Part shown: piece after piece, positions 26,776-34,384 of the stretch
Numbering within the stretch: position 1 is the stretch's first letter
Layout of the letters: each line of letters begins with the position of its first letter
NCBI GenBank assembly: GCA_019114515.1
Contig: DXFH01000006.1
Coordinates: 1-36,449 of the forward strand
Source: Candidatus Limosilactobacillus merdigallinarum
Lineage (GTDB): Bacteria; Bacillota; Bacilli; Lactobacillales; Lactobacillaceae
Length of the DNA: 36,449 nt
Reading direction: 5' to 3'
Notes under the pieces: generated by a model
The model's input: the letters and a program-made list of their open reading frames with translations, nothing else
The model's database searches: none
What the model was told of the DNA's origin: nothing
Made by a program: the position numbers and the translations under genes

Positions 26776-27025
26776 GTGCACTTTTAAAAAATCTTAACTA
26801 TTATCTTTCGGTTAACCTAAGAACGCGACGAGGGCAACGATTGAAACCGTTTGTGCAGACATATACCAATTCATATATCCACATTTGTTACAAATTATTA
26901 CAAGCATGTACAGTCCAGGAGGGAAAAGCAAAGTCACTGTTACTTATTAGTAATAATGACGGTCTAATATAGGGATCGTTGATAAGAAAGATTAAATATT
27001 AGGTTAGAAAAAGGAAGGTTTTTTC
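26776..27025 (+). promoter_or_regulatory. Leader region of the LysM/Apf-like gene
   Basis: 250 bp without a gene. TTGTTA (26885-26890), 18 bp and TACAGT (26909-26914) are the best promoter, leaving a ~105 nt leader. Two dyad-like boxes resembling WalR sites stand near it: TGTTAC-N5-ATTACA (26887-26903) and TGTTAC-N5-AGTAAT. TTGAAACCGTTTGTG (26841-26855) resembles a cre site with two mismatches at its end. These are suggestions only. An AGGAGGG at 26918-26924 has no start codon behind it. Confidence 0.4.
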
Positions 27026-27601
27026 ATGTCAAAGAAGAACTTCGTTAAATTGTCCGCAACATTAGGTGCAACTGTATTGGGAATTTCCGCCGCTACGGCA
27101 GTTGCCAATGCCGACACGATTTACACTGTTAAAGAGGGTGATACTCTTTACAGTATTTCACAAAAGTTCAACAACGATGGTAGCTTAGTTAATACTCTTG
27201 CTATTCAGAACCACATTAAGGATATCAATATGATCCATGTTGGTGACAAGCTGGTTATCAAGAGCAATGGCCAGATCAAGCCAGCTACTAAGCAGGACGT
27301 TAAGAATAACCAGAATCAATCTAAGACTGCACAACCAAGCAACAACACTAACACTAGTTCTACTAGTAAGTTATCTGCTAGTGATCAAGCAGCTAAGGAA
27401 TGGATTGCCCAACGTGAATCATCAGGTAGTTACACTGCCCAAAACGGTCGTTACTATGGCCGCTACCAGCTTGACTTGTCTTACTTAAATGGTGACTTGT
27501 CGCCTGAAAACCAAGACCGTGTCGCTGACCAATATGTTGCAAGTCGTTACGGTTCATGGACTGCAGCACAAGCACACTGGATGGCTAACGGCTGGTATTA
27601 A
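27026..27601 (+). CDS. Secreted LysM protein, aggregation-promoting-factor (Apf) type
   Basis: Extracellular wall-associated protein of 191 aa. Residues 1-29 are a signal peptide with an ANA cleavage site before DTIYTV. One LysM domain follows (about 31-75, YTVKEGDTLYSISQKF), binding peptidoglycan. A Gln/Asn/Ser/Thr-rich linker (~78-122) leads to a C-terminal domain (~126-191: EWIAQRESSGSYTAQNGRYY and GSWTAAQAHWMANGWY), which is the Apf/resuscitation-type fold of lactobacilli. Apf proteins affect surface properties and cell shape; lytic activity is not proven here. AAGGAAGG precedes the ATG. Confidence 0.9.
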   Translation: MSKKNFVKLSATLGATVLGISAATAVANADTIYTVKEGDTLYSISQKFNNDGSLVNTLAIQNHIKDINMIHVGDKLVIKSNGQIKPATKQDVKNNQNQSKTAQPSNNTNTSSTSKLSASDQAAKEWIAQRESSGSYTAQNGRYYGRYQLDLSYLNGDLSPENQDRVADQYVASRYGSWTAAQAHWMANGWY

Positions 27602-27603
27602 AA

Positions 27604-27632
27604 TTTAAATATAGTTTATTTTGTTGTATAAG
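27604..27632 (+). promoter_or_regulatory. Candidate promoter of the large structured RNA
   Basis: TTTAAA (27604-27609), 17 bp and TATAAG (27627-27632). The expected start site, near 27,639, coincides with the first base of the terminal helix of the RNA. Confidence 0.55.
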
Positions 27633-27638
27633 TATTCA

Positions 27639-28155
27639 CCAGCTTTGCGCTTTTTATGGGGATGGAACGCTATGGCCACAACTTTGAGAGGCTGGAAATC
27701 AACTCAGTTTCTTTACTATTTCAAAGTTGTTTATATACTGACGCGGTAGCTGGCTGGGTTCCGGACGTTGATAAATCAACACCCAGAACACCTAGCCATT
27801 CTCGCGGGGGTGGGAAGACGAAGTCACAAGCGAATTCTTTCCCACTCCCTCAAAGCTTGTTCTTGTCGTAATCGTGAAATTACGCTAACGACAATTTCAT
27901 AGTTGATCCCCAGTACGCAAGCTGGTGCTTTAAATTTGCGCAGCTCGGCGTTCTGGATCGTGGTGGCTATCATTTGAAGCCCGTTTTCACTGGCCTGCAA
28001 ACTGAGGCTGCCGAGTTCGCATGTTAGTAACATGCCACCAGCTTGTATGCTGCTGAAGACTAGTAACAGTGCAAAGCTAATATAATCGTGAAGAGCGGTA
28101 CAAATTTGATAAAGATGAAAACGAAGACGTGATCAGTAATGGTCACGTCTTTTTG
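27639..28155 (+). ncRNA. Large, highly structured non-coding RNA of unidentified class
   Basis: No credible gene, but the + strand folds into a nested multi-branched structure. P1 27641-27651/28068-28078 (11 bp) closes it. P2 27657-27663/27906-27912 encloses P3 27678-27689/27719-27730 (12 bp), P4 27754-27759/27781-27786 with an inner stem 27767-27770/27777-27780, P5 27806-27816/27839-27849 (11 bp) and P6 27863-27869/27888-27894. P7 27913-27927/28036-28050 (one mismatch) abuts P2 and encloses P8 27937-27949/28010-28021. The G-U pairs (in P1, P3, P5 and P7) hold only on the + strand. GAACGC (27665-27670) could pair with GCGTTC (27948-27953) as a pseudoknot. A promoter starts it and a terminator (28124-28154) follows. 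RNase P, tmRNA and SRP consensus motifs are missing. Confidence 0.75.
28124..28154 (+). terminator. Terminator behind the structured RNA
   Basis: AAGACGTGA (28124-28132) and TCACGTCTT (28143-28151), a perfect 9 bp stem, then TTT. It separates the RNA from the P-type ATPase. Confidence 0.85.
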
Positions 28156-28170
28156 TGTTGATCATGCTTA

Positions 28171-28179
28171 TGCTAAACT
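28171..28179 (+). promoter_or_regulatory. Extended -10 of the P-type ATPase gene
   Basis: TGCTAAACT, an extended -10 located 25 bp before the start codon; no good -35 box. It would lie just past the terminator. Confidence 0.45.
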
Positions 28180-28203
28180 AGGAGTAAAAAAGGAGGCACG
28201 AAG

Positions 28204-30552
28204 ATGAAGGGATTGACTACTCAGGAAGTGAAAACACGTATTGAGCAGGGAAAGGTGAACCAACAGGACCTGGGTCCGGAAAAGACTACACGGCAGATCG
28301 TGCACGAAAATGTATTTACCTACTTTAACCTGATCTTTTTGGTCATCACGATCCTAATTTTACTGAGTGGCCATTTCACAGTGAGTGATTTTCTTTTCCT
28401 GCCTGTTATGATTTCTAACGCACTGGTCGGGATTTACCAAGAGATGCGCTCTCAAAAAACGCTTCGTAAGTTAACCATTGTCAGCGTGCCGGCAGTGGCG
28501 GTGCTGCGTGATGGCAAGCGACAGCAAATTCCAGTTGACCAATTAGTATTAGATGATTTGATTTATTTACAAGCGGGTGACCAGATTTCCGTGGATGCGG
28601 AGTTGATTCAAGGAAGCCTTTCTACGGATGAATCCATCTTAACTGGTGAAAGCGACGAAATCGCAAAGAATGCTGGCGACAACCTTTTTTCTGGTAGCTA
28701 TGTCGTCAGTGGTGACGGGATGGCCAAAGTGACGAAGGTTGGTGGCAATACCTATGCCGCCAAGCTGGTTCAAAAGGCGCGAACAACCGAACGTGATGAC
28801 CAAGGTGCAATGGTGCGGGCAATCGACCGGATCGTTAAGTGGATTGGGATTATCATTATTCCCATTGGTATCGTGATGGTGCTGCAATCGCTTTTTGTCA
28901 ATCATCTAACATTCAGCCAAGCTATCAATGGAATGGTGGCGGCCATTATCGGGATGATTCCGGAAGGTCTATACCTGTTGGTGACGGTTGCCTTGGCGAC
29001 CTCGGCCGTCCGTTTAGCACGTTGCAAAGTGCTATTGCACAATATGCATAGTATTGAACAATTGTCCCGGGTTGATACTCTTTGTATTGATAAGACCGGG
29101 ACGATTACTGAGCCGGAAATGCAGGTAAAAGCAATGCTGCCAGTAAAGGGTCAGATTAATGATCAATTAAAACAGGCAATTGGCGATGCCGTTTGGCAGT
29201 TTGGTGCTGATAATGAAACAATGCGTGCTTTGCAGGCTTACTTTCCTAAGAAGCAGGGACCAGCGGCTCAGCGCGTGATACCCTTTAAGTCGGCAAATAA
29301 ATATAGTGCGTTAGTTTACCAAGACGATACGGTAGCATTAGGGGCGCCGGAAAACCTGCTTCAGGACCAGTTTGCAAATTTCCAAGAAACAGTCGACCAG
29401 TATTCCAAGAAAGGATATCGGGTCTTAGTATATGGCCATTATGGCGCACCGATTGAAGGTGATCAGTTTGCTCATGCCATTGAACCGCTAGCCTTTATTG
29501 TTCTCCATAACCCAGTACGGGAAAATGCGCCTGCTACCTTTAAATTCTTTGCCCAGCAAGATGTTCATATTAAGGTGATTTCTGGTGATAATCCGGTGAC
29601 AGTAGCGGCAGTAGCTCAGGCAGCTGGTATTAAGGGCGCTGATCATTATATCGATGCCCGCCAAATTAAGGATGATGACATTGCAACGGCCGTTGAACAA
29701 AATACGGTTTTTGGCCGCATAACTCCTGATCAAAAAAGAAAATTAGTGCAAGCTTTACAGAAGCAGGGGCATACTGTGGCAATGACTGGTGATGGGGTCA
29801 ACGATATTCTGGCGATGAAGACTGCCGATTGCAGTGTGGCGATGGCATCCGGTGCAAGTGCTGCTATGAATGCCGCCTCGATAGTGTTGCTTAAATCCGA
29901 TTTCTCAACAATGCCACAAATCGTTGATGAGGGTCGCCGCACGGTCAATAACATTCAGCGGTCTGCAAGTCTGTTTTTAATTAAGAATATTTTCTCGTTC
30001 TTATTAGCACTCTTAACGATCTGCACGTCGATGAGCTACCCATTGCGCAGTTCGCAGGTATCACTGATTTCTGCGTTCATGATTGGGATTCCTGGCTACC
30101 TGTTGACCTTTGAACCCGACCATTCACGGATTAAGGGCCACTTTATCCGTACTGTTCTTAGCAACGCTTTCCCAGCGGCATTAGTGGATGTGTTTGCAAT
30201 TGGTTTACTAATGATGGTCGGCAACATTTTCCATATGAGTAATGACGATGTTTCCACTGTCTCGGCATTTATCATGGCCTTCGTGGGCATTGTCATGTTG
30301 GTCTACCTGTCGCGTCCGTTAACTTTGATGCGTGGCTTCACTATCTTGGTTTCCGCAGTCGGCTTTATCACCGCTGTGACCCTAATGGGCGAACTGTTCC
30401 GGTTCGTGCGACCGTCACTATTAGTTTCCGCCTTAGGCTTGGTCTTCTTACTGGCTGCTGAAGCGGTATTAATCGACGTGCGCTGGCTCTTTCGCTATTT
30501 TGCCCAGAGCTGGCAGTATTGGCGCAGCAAGTCCCGTCATGGTAAGAAATAA
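28204..30552 (+). CDS. P-type cation-transporting ATPase, unknown specificity (CtpE-like)
   Basis: Membrane cation pump of 782 aa. The actuator motif is STDESILTGES (TGES), the phosphorylated residue is Asp296 in IDKTGTIT, and the hinge is MTGDGVNDILAMKTAD. The membrane motif before the P domain is IPEGLYLL, not the CPx of heavy-metal pumps. No N-terminal metal-binding domain is present; about eight to ten membrane segments are seen. The PEGL motif followed by RLARCKVL recalls mycobacterial CtpE, implicated in Ca2+ uptake, and related orphan pumps of lactobacilli. The ion is not established. AGGAGG precedes the ATG. It stands alone between the large RNA and the permease. Confidence 0.88.
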   Translation: MKGLTTQEVKTRIEQGKVNQQDLGPEKTTRQIVHENVFTYFNLIFLVITILILLSGHFTVSDFLFLPVMISNALVGIYQEMRSQKTLRKLTIVSVPAVAVLRDGKRQQIPVDQLVLDDLIYLQAGDQISVDAELIQGSLSTDESILTGESDEIAKNAGDNLFSGSYVVSGDGMAKVTKVGGNTYAAKLVQKARTTERDDQGAMVRAIDRIVKWIGIIIIPIGIVMVLQSLFVNHLTFSQAINGMVAAIIGMIPEGLYLLVTVALATSAVRLARCKVLLHNMHSIEQLSRVDTLCIDKTGTITEPEMQVKAMLPVKGQINDQLKQAIGDAVWQFGADNETMRALQAYFPKKQGPAAQRVIPFKSANKYSALVYQDDTVALGAPENLLQDQFANFQETVDQYSKKGYRVLVYGHYGAPIEGDQFAHAIEPLAFIVLHNPVRENAPATFKFFAQQDVHIKVISGDNPVTVAAVAQAAGIKGADHYIDARQIKDDDIATAVEQNTVFGRITPDQKRKLVQALQKQGHTVAMTGDGVNDILAMKTADCSVAMASGASAAMNAASIVLLKSDFSTMPQIVDEGRRTVNNIQRSASLFLIKNIFSFLLALLTICTSMSYPLRSSQVSLISAFMIGIPGYLLTFEPDHSRIKGHFIRTVLSNAFPAALVDVFAIGLLMMVGNIFHMSNDDVSTVSAFIMAFVGIVMLVYLSRPLTLMRGFTILVSAVGFITAVTLMGELFRFVRPSLLVSALGLVFLLAAEAVLIDVRWLFRYFAQSWQYWRSKSRHGKK

Positions 30553-30565
30553 CTGAATATAAAAT

Positions 30566-30604
30566 AACATCCCGTTCGCATTTATTTGCCAACGGGATGT
30601 TTTG
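30566..30604. terminator. Bidirectional terminator between the ATPase and the permease
   Basis: AACATCCCGTT (30566-30576) and AACGGGATGTT (30591-30601), perfect 11 bp, with T on the + side and AAAAT (T on minus) on the other. The two genes converge here. Confidence 0.88.
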
Positions 30605-30646
30605 TGTAATAAGTAAGTATTTAACGTGACATAAGTTAGTTACCAC

Positions 30647-31987
30647 TTAATTGTTCTGGTGGAATTGCTCTGCTTTTTCTTCTTCGATTTCCTTATCGCG
30701 CTTGTTTTGTCCGGTAATGAAGTAGAACGGGAAGATGATGACTAGCGCACCAAAGCCTGCAATCAACTGGTAAACCTGGGTATGAGCCAGCAGCCAGACG
30801 GAAATGACCAAGGCTAAGATAGGCACTGTGTAACCGCCAGGAATCTTAAATTCACGTGGCTTGTTTTTCATCGTCCGACGGAATACGATCACAGCCAGGC
30901 AGGTCGGAATGTACTGGGCAAAACGCGAAACCACCGAAATGCTGACAAGGGATTGGTAACTGCCGGAATATGCTACCAATAGCACTAAAGCGATGTGCAC
31001 AAAGATAGCGACAATTGGTGCACCTTTTTTGCTTTCACGACCAAGGACCAGTGGCATTTGTCGGTTATCGGCCAGTGATGCGACCAGACGTGGCGAAATA
31101 AAAGACGCATTGAGGGCCATGCCACCCATTGAAAGAAAGGTACCAACGATAATGACCGATTCACCAACCCGGCCGGCAATCGCTGTTGCCGCATTTTGCA
31201 ATGGTACGTTGGTTTTAGCTAACTGTGGTCCTAAAATGCCGATACAGGTAGCCATGACCAGCATGTAAATTAGGGTAACTACACCGATTACCAACAAGAG
31301 CGCTTTTGGCAGATTTTTCGCCGGGTCTTTCATGTTACCAGCCGTGATTACTAATGATTCAACCCCCGTAAAGACGAAGAAAAGGGTAACGGTGGCATTA
31401 GCAAAAGATGTTGGCGTACTGCCTGGTTGAAAGAAGGGAACGAAGTTATGCTGATGAATGAAGAATACCCCAATGACTGCCACTGCGAGGATGGGCGTTA
31501 ATTTGGCCACTGTAATAATATCGTTGATTAAAGTAGGTGTCTTAACTCCAGTACAGTTAACCGCGATAATGATTATGCCAATGATCGTTACAATGATGTT
31601 CTTAGCTAATGGAGTCGACCATGGTTTATATAGACCGCCAAGAGCAGTCGCAATTCCTACATACAGGGTTCCTTCAGCAATAATCCGGATAGCCCAGGTA
31701 ACCAGGCCGATTTCGTAACCGGCAAAATCACCGAAAGCTGTCTTTGCGTATAAGTAAGCTCCACCGGTTTCATCGAACAGGCCGGAACATTCCGCAAAAC
31801 ACATTCCGATCATTAATACCAAAACGGCGTCGACCGCTAATGAAATCAAACTAGCCGGTCCGAATAATTTATAGCCATTACCAGGCAACAGAAAGATGCC
31901 AGAACCAAGAATACCGTTGATTCCGAAAAGAACGATGCTCCAGAACCCCATCTGCCGCTCAACAGCGTTGCTTTGTCGATTTTCCAA
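30647..31987 (-). CDS. Amino acid permease, APC superfamily
   Basis: Polytopic membrane carrier of 446 aa with about 12 segments. TM1 carries the helix-break motif of APC carriers (GINGILGSGIFLLPG); TM6-region sequence is FFVFTGVESLVITAGNMKDP. The tail is highly charged (KRDKEIEEEKAEQ). Start is a TTG at 31987 behind GAGGTGA. It is transcribed away from sdaAB-sdaAA, which degrade L-serine, so serine or threonine is a reasonable guess for the substrate; this is inference from position only. A terminator-like hairpin lies in its leader. Confidence 0.87.
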   Translation of the reverse strand: MENRQSNAVERQMGFWSIVLFGINGILGSGIFLLPGNGYKLFGPASLISLAVDAVLVLMIGMCFAECSGLFDETGGAYLYAKTAFGDFAGYEIGLVTWAIRIIAEGTLYVGIATALGGLYKPWSTPLAKNIIVTIIGIIIIAVNCTGVKTPTLINDIITVAKLTPILAVAVIGVFFIHQHNFVPFFQPGSTPTSFANATVTLFFVFTGVESLVITAGNMKDPAKNLPKALLLVIGVVTLIYMLVMATCIGILGPQLAKTNVPLQNAATAIAGRVGESVIIVGTFLSMGGMALNASFISPRLVASLADNRQMPLVLGRESKKGAPIVAIFVHIALVLLVAYSGSYQSLVSISVVSRFAQYIPTCLAVIVFRRTMKNKPREFKIPGGYTVPILALVISVWLLAHTQVYQLIAGFGALVIIFPFYFITGQNKRDKEIEEEKAEQFHQNN

Positions 31988-32021
31988 TCATCTCACCTCT
32001 AATACATTTTTTCACTTAAAG

Positions 32022-32064
32022 CCATAATAAAAGGGCTTGTCACGGATTATCTGTTCACAAGCCC
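32022..32064 (-). terminator. Terminator/attenuator in the leader of the permease gene
   Basis: GGGCTTGT (32033-32040) and ACAAGCCC (32057-32064) pair perfectly; on the minus strand TTTTATTATGG follows. It stands between the permease promoter and its start codon, so transcription must pass it to reach the gene. Confidence 0.75.
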
Positions 32065-32150
32065 AACTAACCGAAACGTTCAATAATAATTACATTCATT
32101 GAATAGATCGCTAAGTAAAATACTATTGCTTGTCGAAGTGCTCATATATC

Positions 32151-32179
32151 ATACTATAGCTTACAGTTTTATTACTCAA
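32151..32179 (-). promoter_or_regulatory. Promoter of the permease leader
   Basis: On the minus strand TTGAGT (complement of 32174-32179), a 17 bp spacer and TAGTAT (complement of 32151-32156). The leader is about 155 nt and also holds a TTCAAT/ATTGAA hairpin. No T-box sequence is visible. Confidence 0.7.
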
Positions 32180-32289
32180 GATAAGACTCATTAAATAGAA
32201 GTGGTTATTCGTTTGTTAATTGTCTACTTCAAGAAAGTTAAAGAATAAAAATAAATGGCAGTTTAATCCTAACTAAGTAAATAGTCTGT

Positions 32290-32318
32290 TTGAGGTTTAC
32301 AAAATATTTATTTAAATA
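32290..32318 (+). promoter_or_regulatory. Candidate promoter of sdaAB-sdaAA
   Basis: TTGAGG (32290-32295), 17 bp and TAAATA (32313-32318). The stretch 32,180-32,427 is AT-rich and otherwise shows nothing I can name. Confidence 0.5.
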
Positions 32319-32427
32319 AGGTTGTGAACACCCTTTAATTTTGCTTCTAAATGAGACAAAATGAAGACGGTAAAGTTTTAAAATTAAAGTAAATAAAGCG
32401 ATTTCATTTTTGAGGGGGAGGTACGTC

Positions 32428-33093
32428 ATGCCTAGTATTTATCGTAGTGTTTTTGACATTATCGGTCCCATTATGGTAGGGCCATCTAGTTCACACACGG
32501 CAGGAGCAGTTGCTATCGGTAAAGCTGCACGGGTGATCTTCCAGGATATGCCAACGAAGGTAACGGTGCATTATTATGAATCCTTTGCCAAAACGCATCG
32601 TGGTCATGGAACAGACTTTGCCATTGCGGCTGGTATCATGGGATTTTCTCCAGATGATAAACGAGTACCAAAAGCACCGCAGCTGGCTAAAATGGCCGGC
32701 ATTGATATCCGCTATGTAGAAGAAGAGGGGCCCAGTCCGATCCATCATCCCAATACCGCAATTCTTGAGATGGTCAATGGTGATCACCAAACCACGGTTG
32801 GGGGTTGTTCCGTTGGTGGCGGTGCAATTGAAATTCGCTTAATCAAAGCTCAGCATGTGGAATTGACGCCTACCGGTCCGTTGCCGATTGTGCTCTATCT
32901 TGACCGGGACAAAAACCTGCGTCATGTAGAAGCACTGAAGCAGCAATTAATTTTTGGCAATGGTTTGAAGAAGGAACAAAAGAAGCAGGCCCAAAGTGGT
33001 GACCTGTATGAATTCGACATGTTAGAGAGCCTGTCGCCAGAAAAAATTGCTAAGTTGGAGAAAAAGTACAAAGGAATCGTCTTTTTAAAGTAG
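32428..33093 (+). CDS. sdaAB: L-serine ammonia-lyase, iron-sulfur dependent, beta subunit
   Basis: Regulatory/ASB-ACT-type subunit of the two-subunit serine dehydratase, which converts L-serine to pyruvate and ammonia. The 221 aa product starts MPSIYRSVFDIIGP with the family motif GPSSSHTAGA; VGGCSVGGGAIEI is further on. The ATG at 32428 lies 6 nt after GGGGGAGG; the in-frame TTG at 32410 is upstream of that site and so excluded. Nine bp separate it from the alpha-subunit gene. Confidence 0.95.
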   Translation: MPSIYRSVFDIIGPIMVGPSSSHTAGAVAIGKAARVIFQDMPTKVTVHYYESFAKTHRGHGTDFAIAAGIMGFSPDDKRVPKAPQLAKMAGIDIRYVEEEGPSPIHHPNTAILEMVNGDHQTTVGGCSVGGGAIEIRLIKAQHVELTPTGPLPIVLYLDRDKNLRHVEALKQQLIFGNGLKKEQKKQAQSGDLYEFDMLESLSPEKIAKLEKKYKGIVFLK

Positions 33094-33102
33094 GTAGATA
33101 AT

Positions 33103-33987
33103 ATGTACGAAAGTATTAAACAGATTGTGACGACTGCAGAAAAAAAGAAGCAGCCGATTTCCAGCCTCATTATCGATGCAGAAGTGGCCGATTCCGGTGT
33201 TTCACGAGAAGACGTCTGGAATAAGATGAAGCGAAACTTAGAGACCATGCGCGCAGCCGTGAAGAAAGGCGAAACCGGCAAAGGTGTGCATTCACCGACA
33301 GGTTTAACTGGTGGTGAAGCCATTAAGGTCAAAAAGTACCGTGAACAACACAAATCGTTGTCTGGTGATGCCATGATGGGGGCTGTCCAAGCGGCGTTGG
33401 CAACGAACGAAGTCAATGCAGCCTTAGGTGTGATTTGTGCAACTCCAACGGCGGGATCTGCAGGAACGATGCCAGGTGTCATTGCCGCTTTGGAAGATCG
33501 TTTGCACTTGTCGGAAGATCAACTAATTCGCTTTTTGTTTACCGCAGGCGGGTTTGGCTTAGTGATTGCCAACCATGCTAACATTGCGGGGGCTACTGGT
33601 GGTTGCCAAGCGGAAGTCGGCAGTGCTTCGGCAATGGCCGCAGCGGCAGCCGTTGAAGCTGCTGGTGGTACGCCCCAGCAGAGTTCTGAAGCATTGGCGA
33701 TCGCCATTAGTAATTTATTGGGCCTGGTTTGTGACCCCATTGCCGGATTAGTAGAAGTGCCTTGTGTTAAGCGGAATGCAATTGGCACAGCTAATGCATT
33801 AGTTGCTGCCGATTTGGCGTTAGCTGGCTGTACTAGTATTATTCCGGCAGATGAGTGTATTCAAGCAATGGATAAAGTCGGACGGAACTTACCATCATCC
33901 TTGCGGGAAACCGGCATTGGCGGACTAGCGGGGACGCCAACTGGCCAGCGAATCAAAGCACGGATTTTTGGCAAAGACGTTAAGTAG
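33103..33987 (+). CDS. sdaAA: L-serine ammonia-lyase, iron-sulfur dependent, alpha subunit
   Basis: Catalytic subunit that carries the [4Fe-4S] cluster. The 294 aa product has the family blocks SPTGLTGGEAIK, CATPTAGSAGTMPG, GATGGCQAEVGSASAMAAAA and CDPIAGLVEVPC; the cysteines in the last three are the probable cluster ligands. The end GIGGLAGTPTGQRI is typical. Second gene of the operon, with the SufT-like gene 8 bp on. Confidence 0.96.
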   Translation: MYESIKQIVTTAEKKKQPISSLIIDAEVADSGVSREDVWNKMKRNLETMRAAVKKGETGKGVHSPTGLTGGEAIKVKKYREQHKSLSGDAMMGAVQAALATNEVNAALGVICATPTAGSAGTMPGVIAALEDRLHLSEDQLIRFLFTAGGFGLVIANHANIAGATGGCQAEVGSASAMAAAAAVEAAGGTPQQSSEALAIAISNLLGLVCDPIAGLVEVPCVKRNAIGTANALVAADLALAGCTSIIPADECIQAMDKVGRNLPSSLRETGIGGLAGTPTGQRIKARIFGKDVK

Positions 33988-33995
33988 GTGATTTC

Positions 33996-34310
33996 ATGCG
34001 TGATGCAGCGAACATTAAAGAAGATATCATCAAAGAGTTAGCCACTGTGGTTGACCCAGAGCTGGGGGTGGATGTCGTCAATATGGGCTTTGTGGAAACC
34101 ATCGACTTAGACGAGGATGGTATTTGCTTGATTGAGCTGACTTTGGAAATCCTCGGATGTCCGTTGACCGGCCAGCTAGCACAGATGGTTAAACAGGCAG
34201 TGATGCGGGTGCCCGAAGTTAAAAACGTCGATGTGGAATTTATCACGCACCCACGCTGGACACGTGATCGCATGAGCTTAGCCGCTAAGCTAGCCCTGGG
34301 CGTATCATAA
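33996..34310 (+). CDS. SufT/MIP18-like (DUF59) iron-sulfur assembly protein
   Basis: A 104 aa single-domain protein. It shows the MIP18 pattern: VVDPELGVDVVNMGFVE, then LTLEILGCPLT with the conserved Cys, and a basic C-terminus (ITHPRWTRDRMS). Related proteins (SufT, PaaD, MIP18) help to place Fe-S clusters in client enzymes. Here it directly follows sdaAA, a Fe-S dehydratase that is oxygen-labile, so SdaAA is a likely client; this is inference from the operon. Last gene before two terminators. Confidence 0.88.
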   Translation: MRDAANIKEDIIKELATVVDPELGVDVVNMGFVETIDLDEDGICLIELTLEILGCPLTGQLAQMVKQAVMRVPEVKNVDVEFITHPRWTRDRMSLAAKLALGVS

Positions 34311-34314
34311 AAAT

Positions 34315-34357
34315 AAAAGTGTGCAGATTCTCATGATTGAGACCTGCACACTTTTTT
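34315..34357 (+). terminator. Terminator of the sdaAB operon
   Basis: AAAAGTGTGCAG and CTGCACACTTTTTT with an inner TCTC/GAGA stem; strong Rho-independent terminator. Confidence 0.92.
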
Positions 34358-34384
34358 AGCAGTAATAGTATAAAAAATTGCTTT

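Noticed and set aside
26763-26972. 69-codon frame between the HAD and Apf-like genes
   Set aside because: Starts inside the terminator T-tract and lacks a ribosome binding site.
27656-27871. 71-codon + strand reading frame inside the structured RNA region
   Set aside because: No ribosome binding site, odd composition, and it runs straight through the helices; explained by the RNA.
27824-28033. 69-codon minus-strand reading frame inside the same region
   Set aside because: Only a weak start context, and the G-U pairs show selection for structure on the + strand. It is the best coding alternative and would be worth one protein search.
27639-28155. RNase P RNA, tmRNA or SRP RNA
   Set aside because: The conserved GAGGAAAGTCC core, the tRNA-like T arm with a tag frame, and the SRP GGAAG loop context are not found on either strand.
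31988-32150. T-box or S-box riboswitch before the permease
   Set aside because: No T-box AGGGTGGNACCGCG, no SAM-type core; only a simple terminator hairpin is visible.
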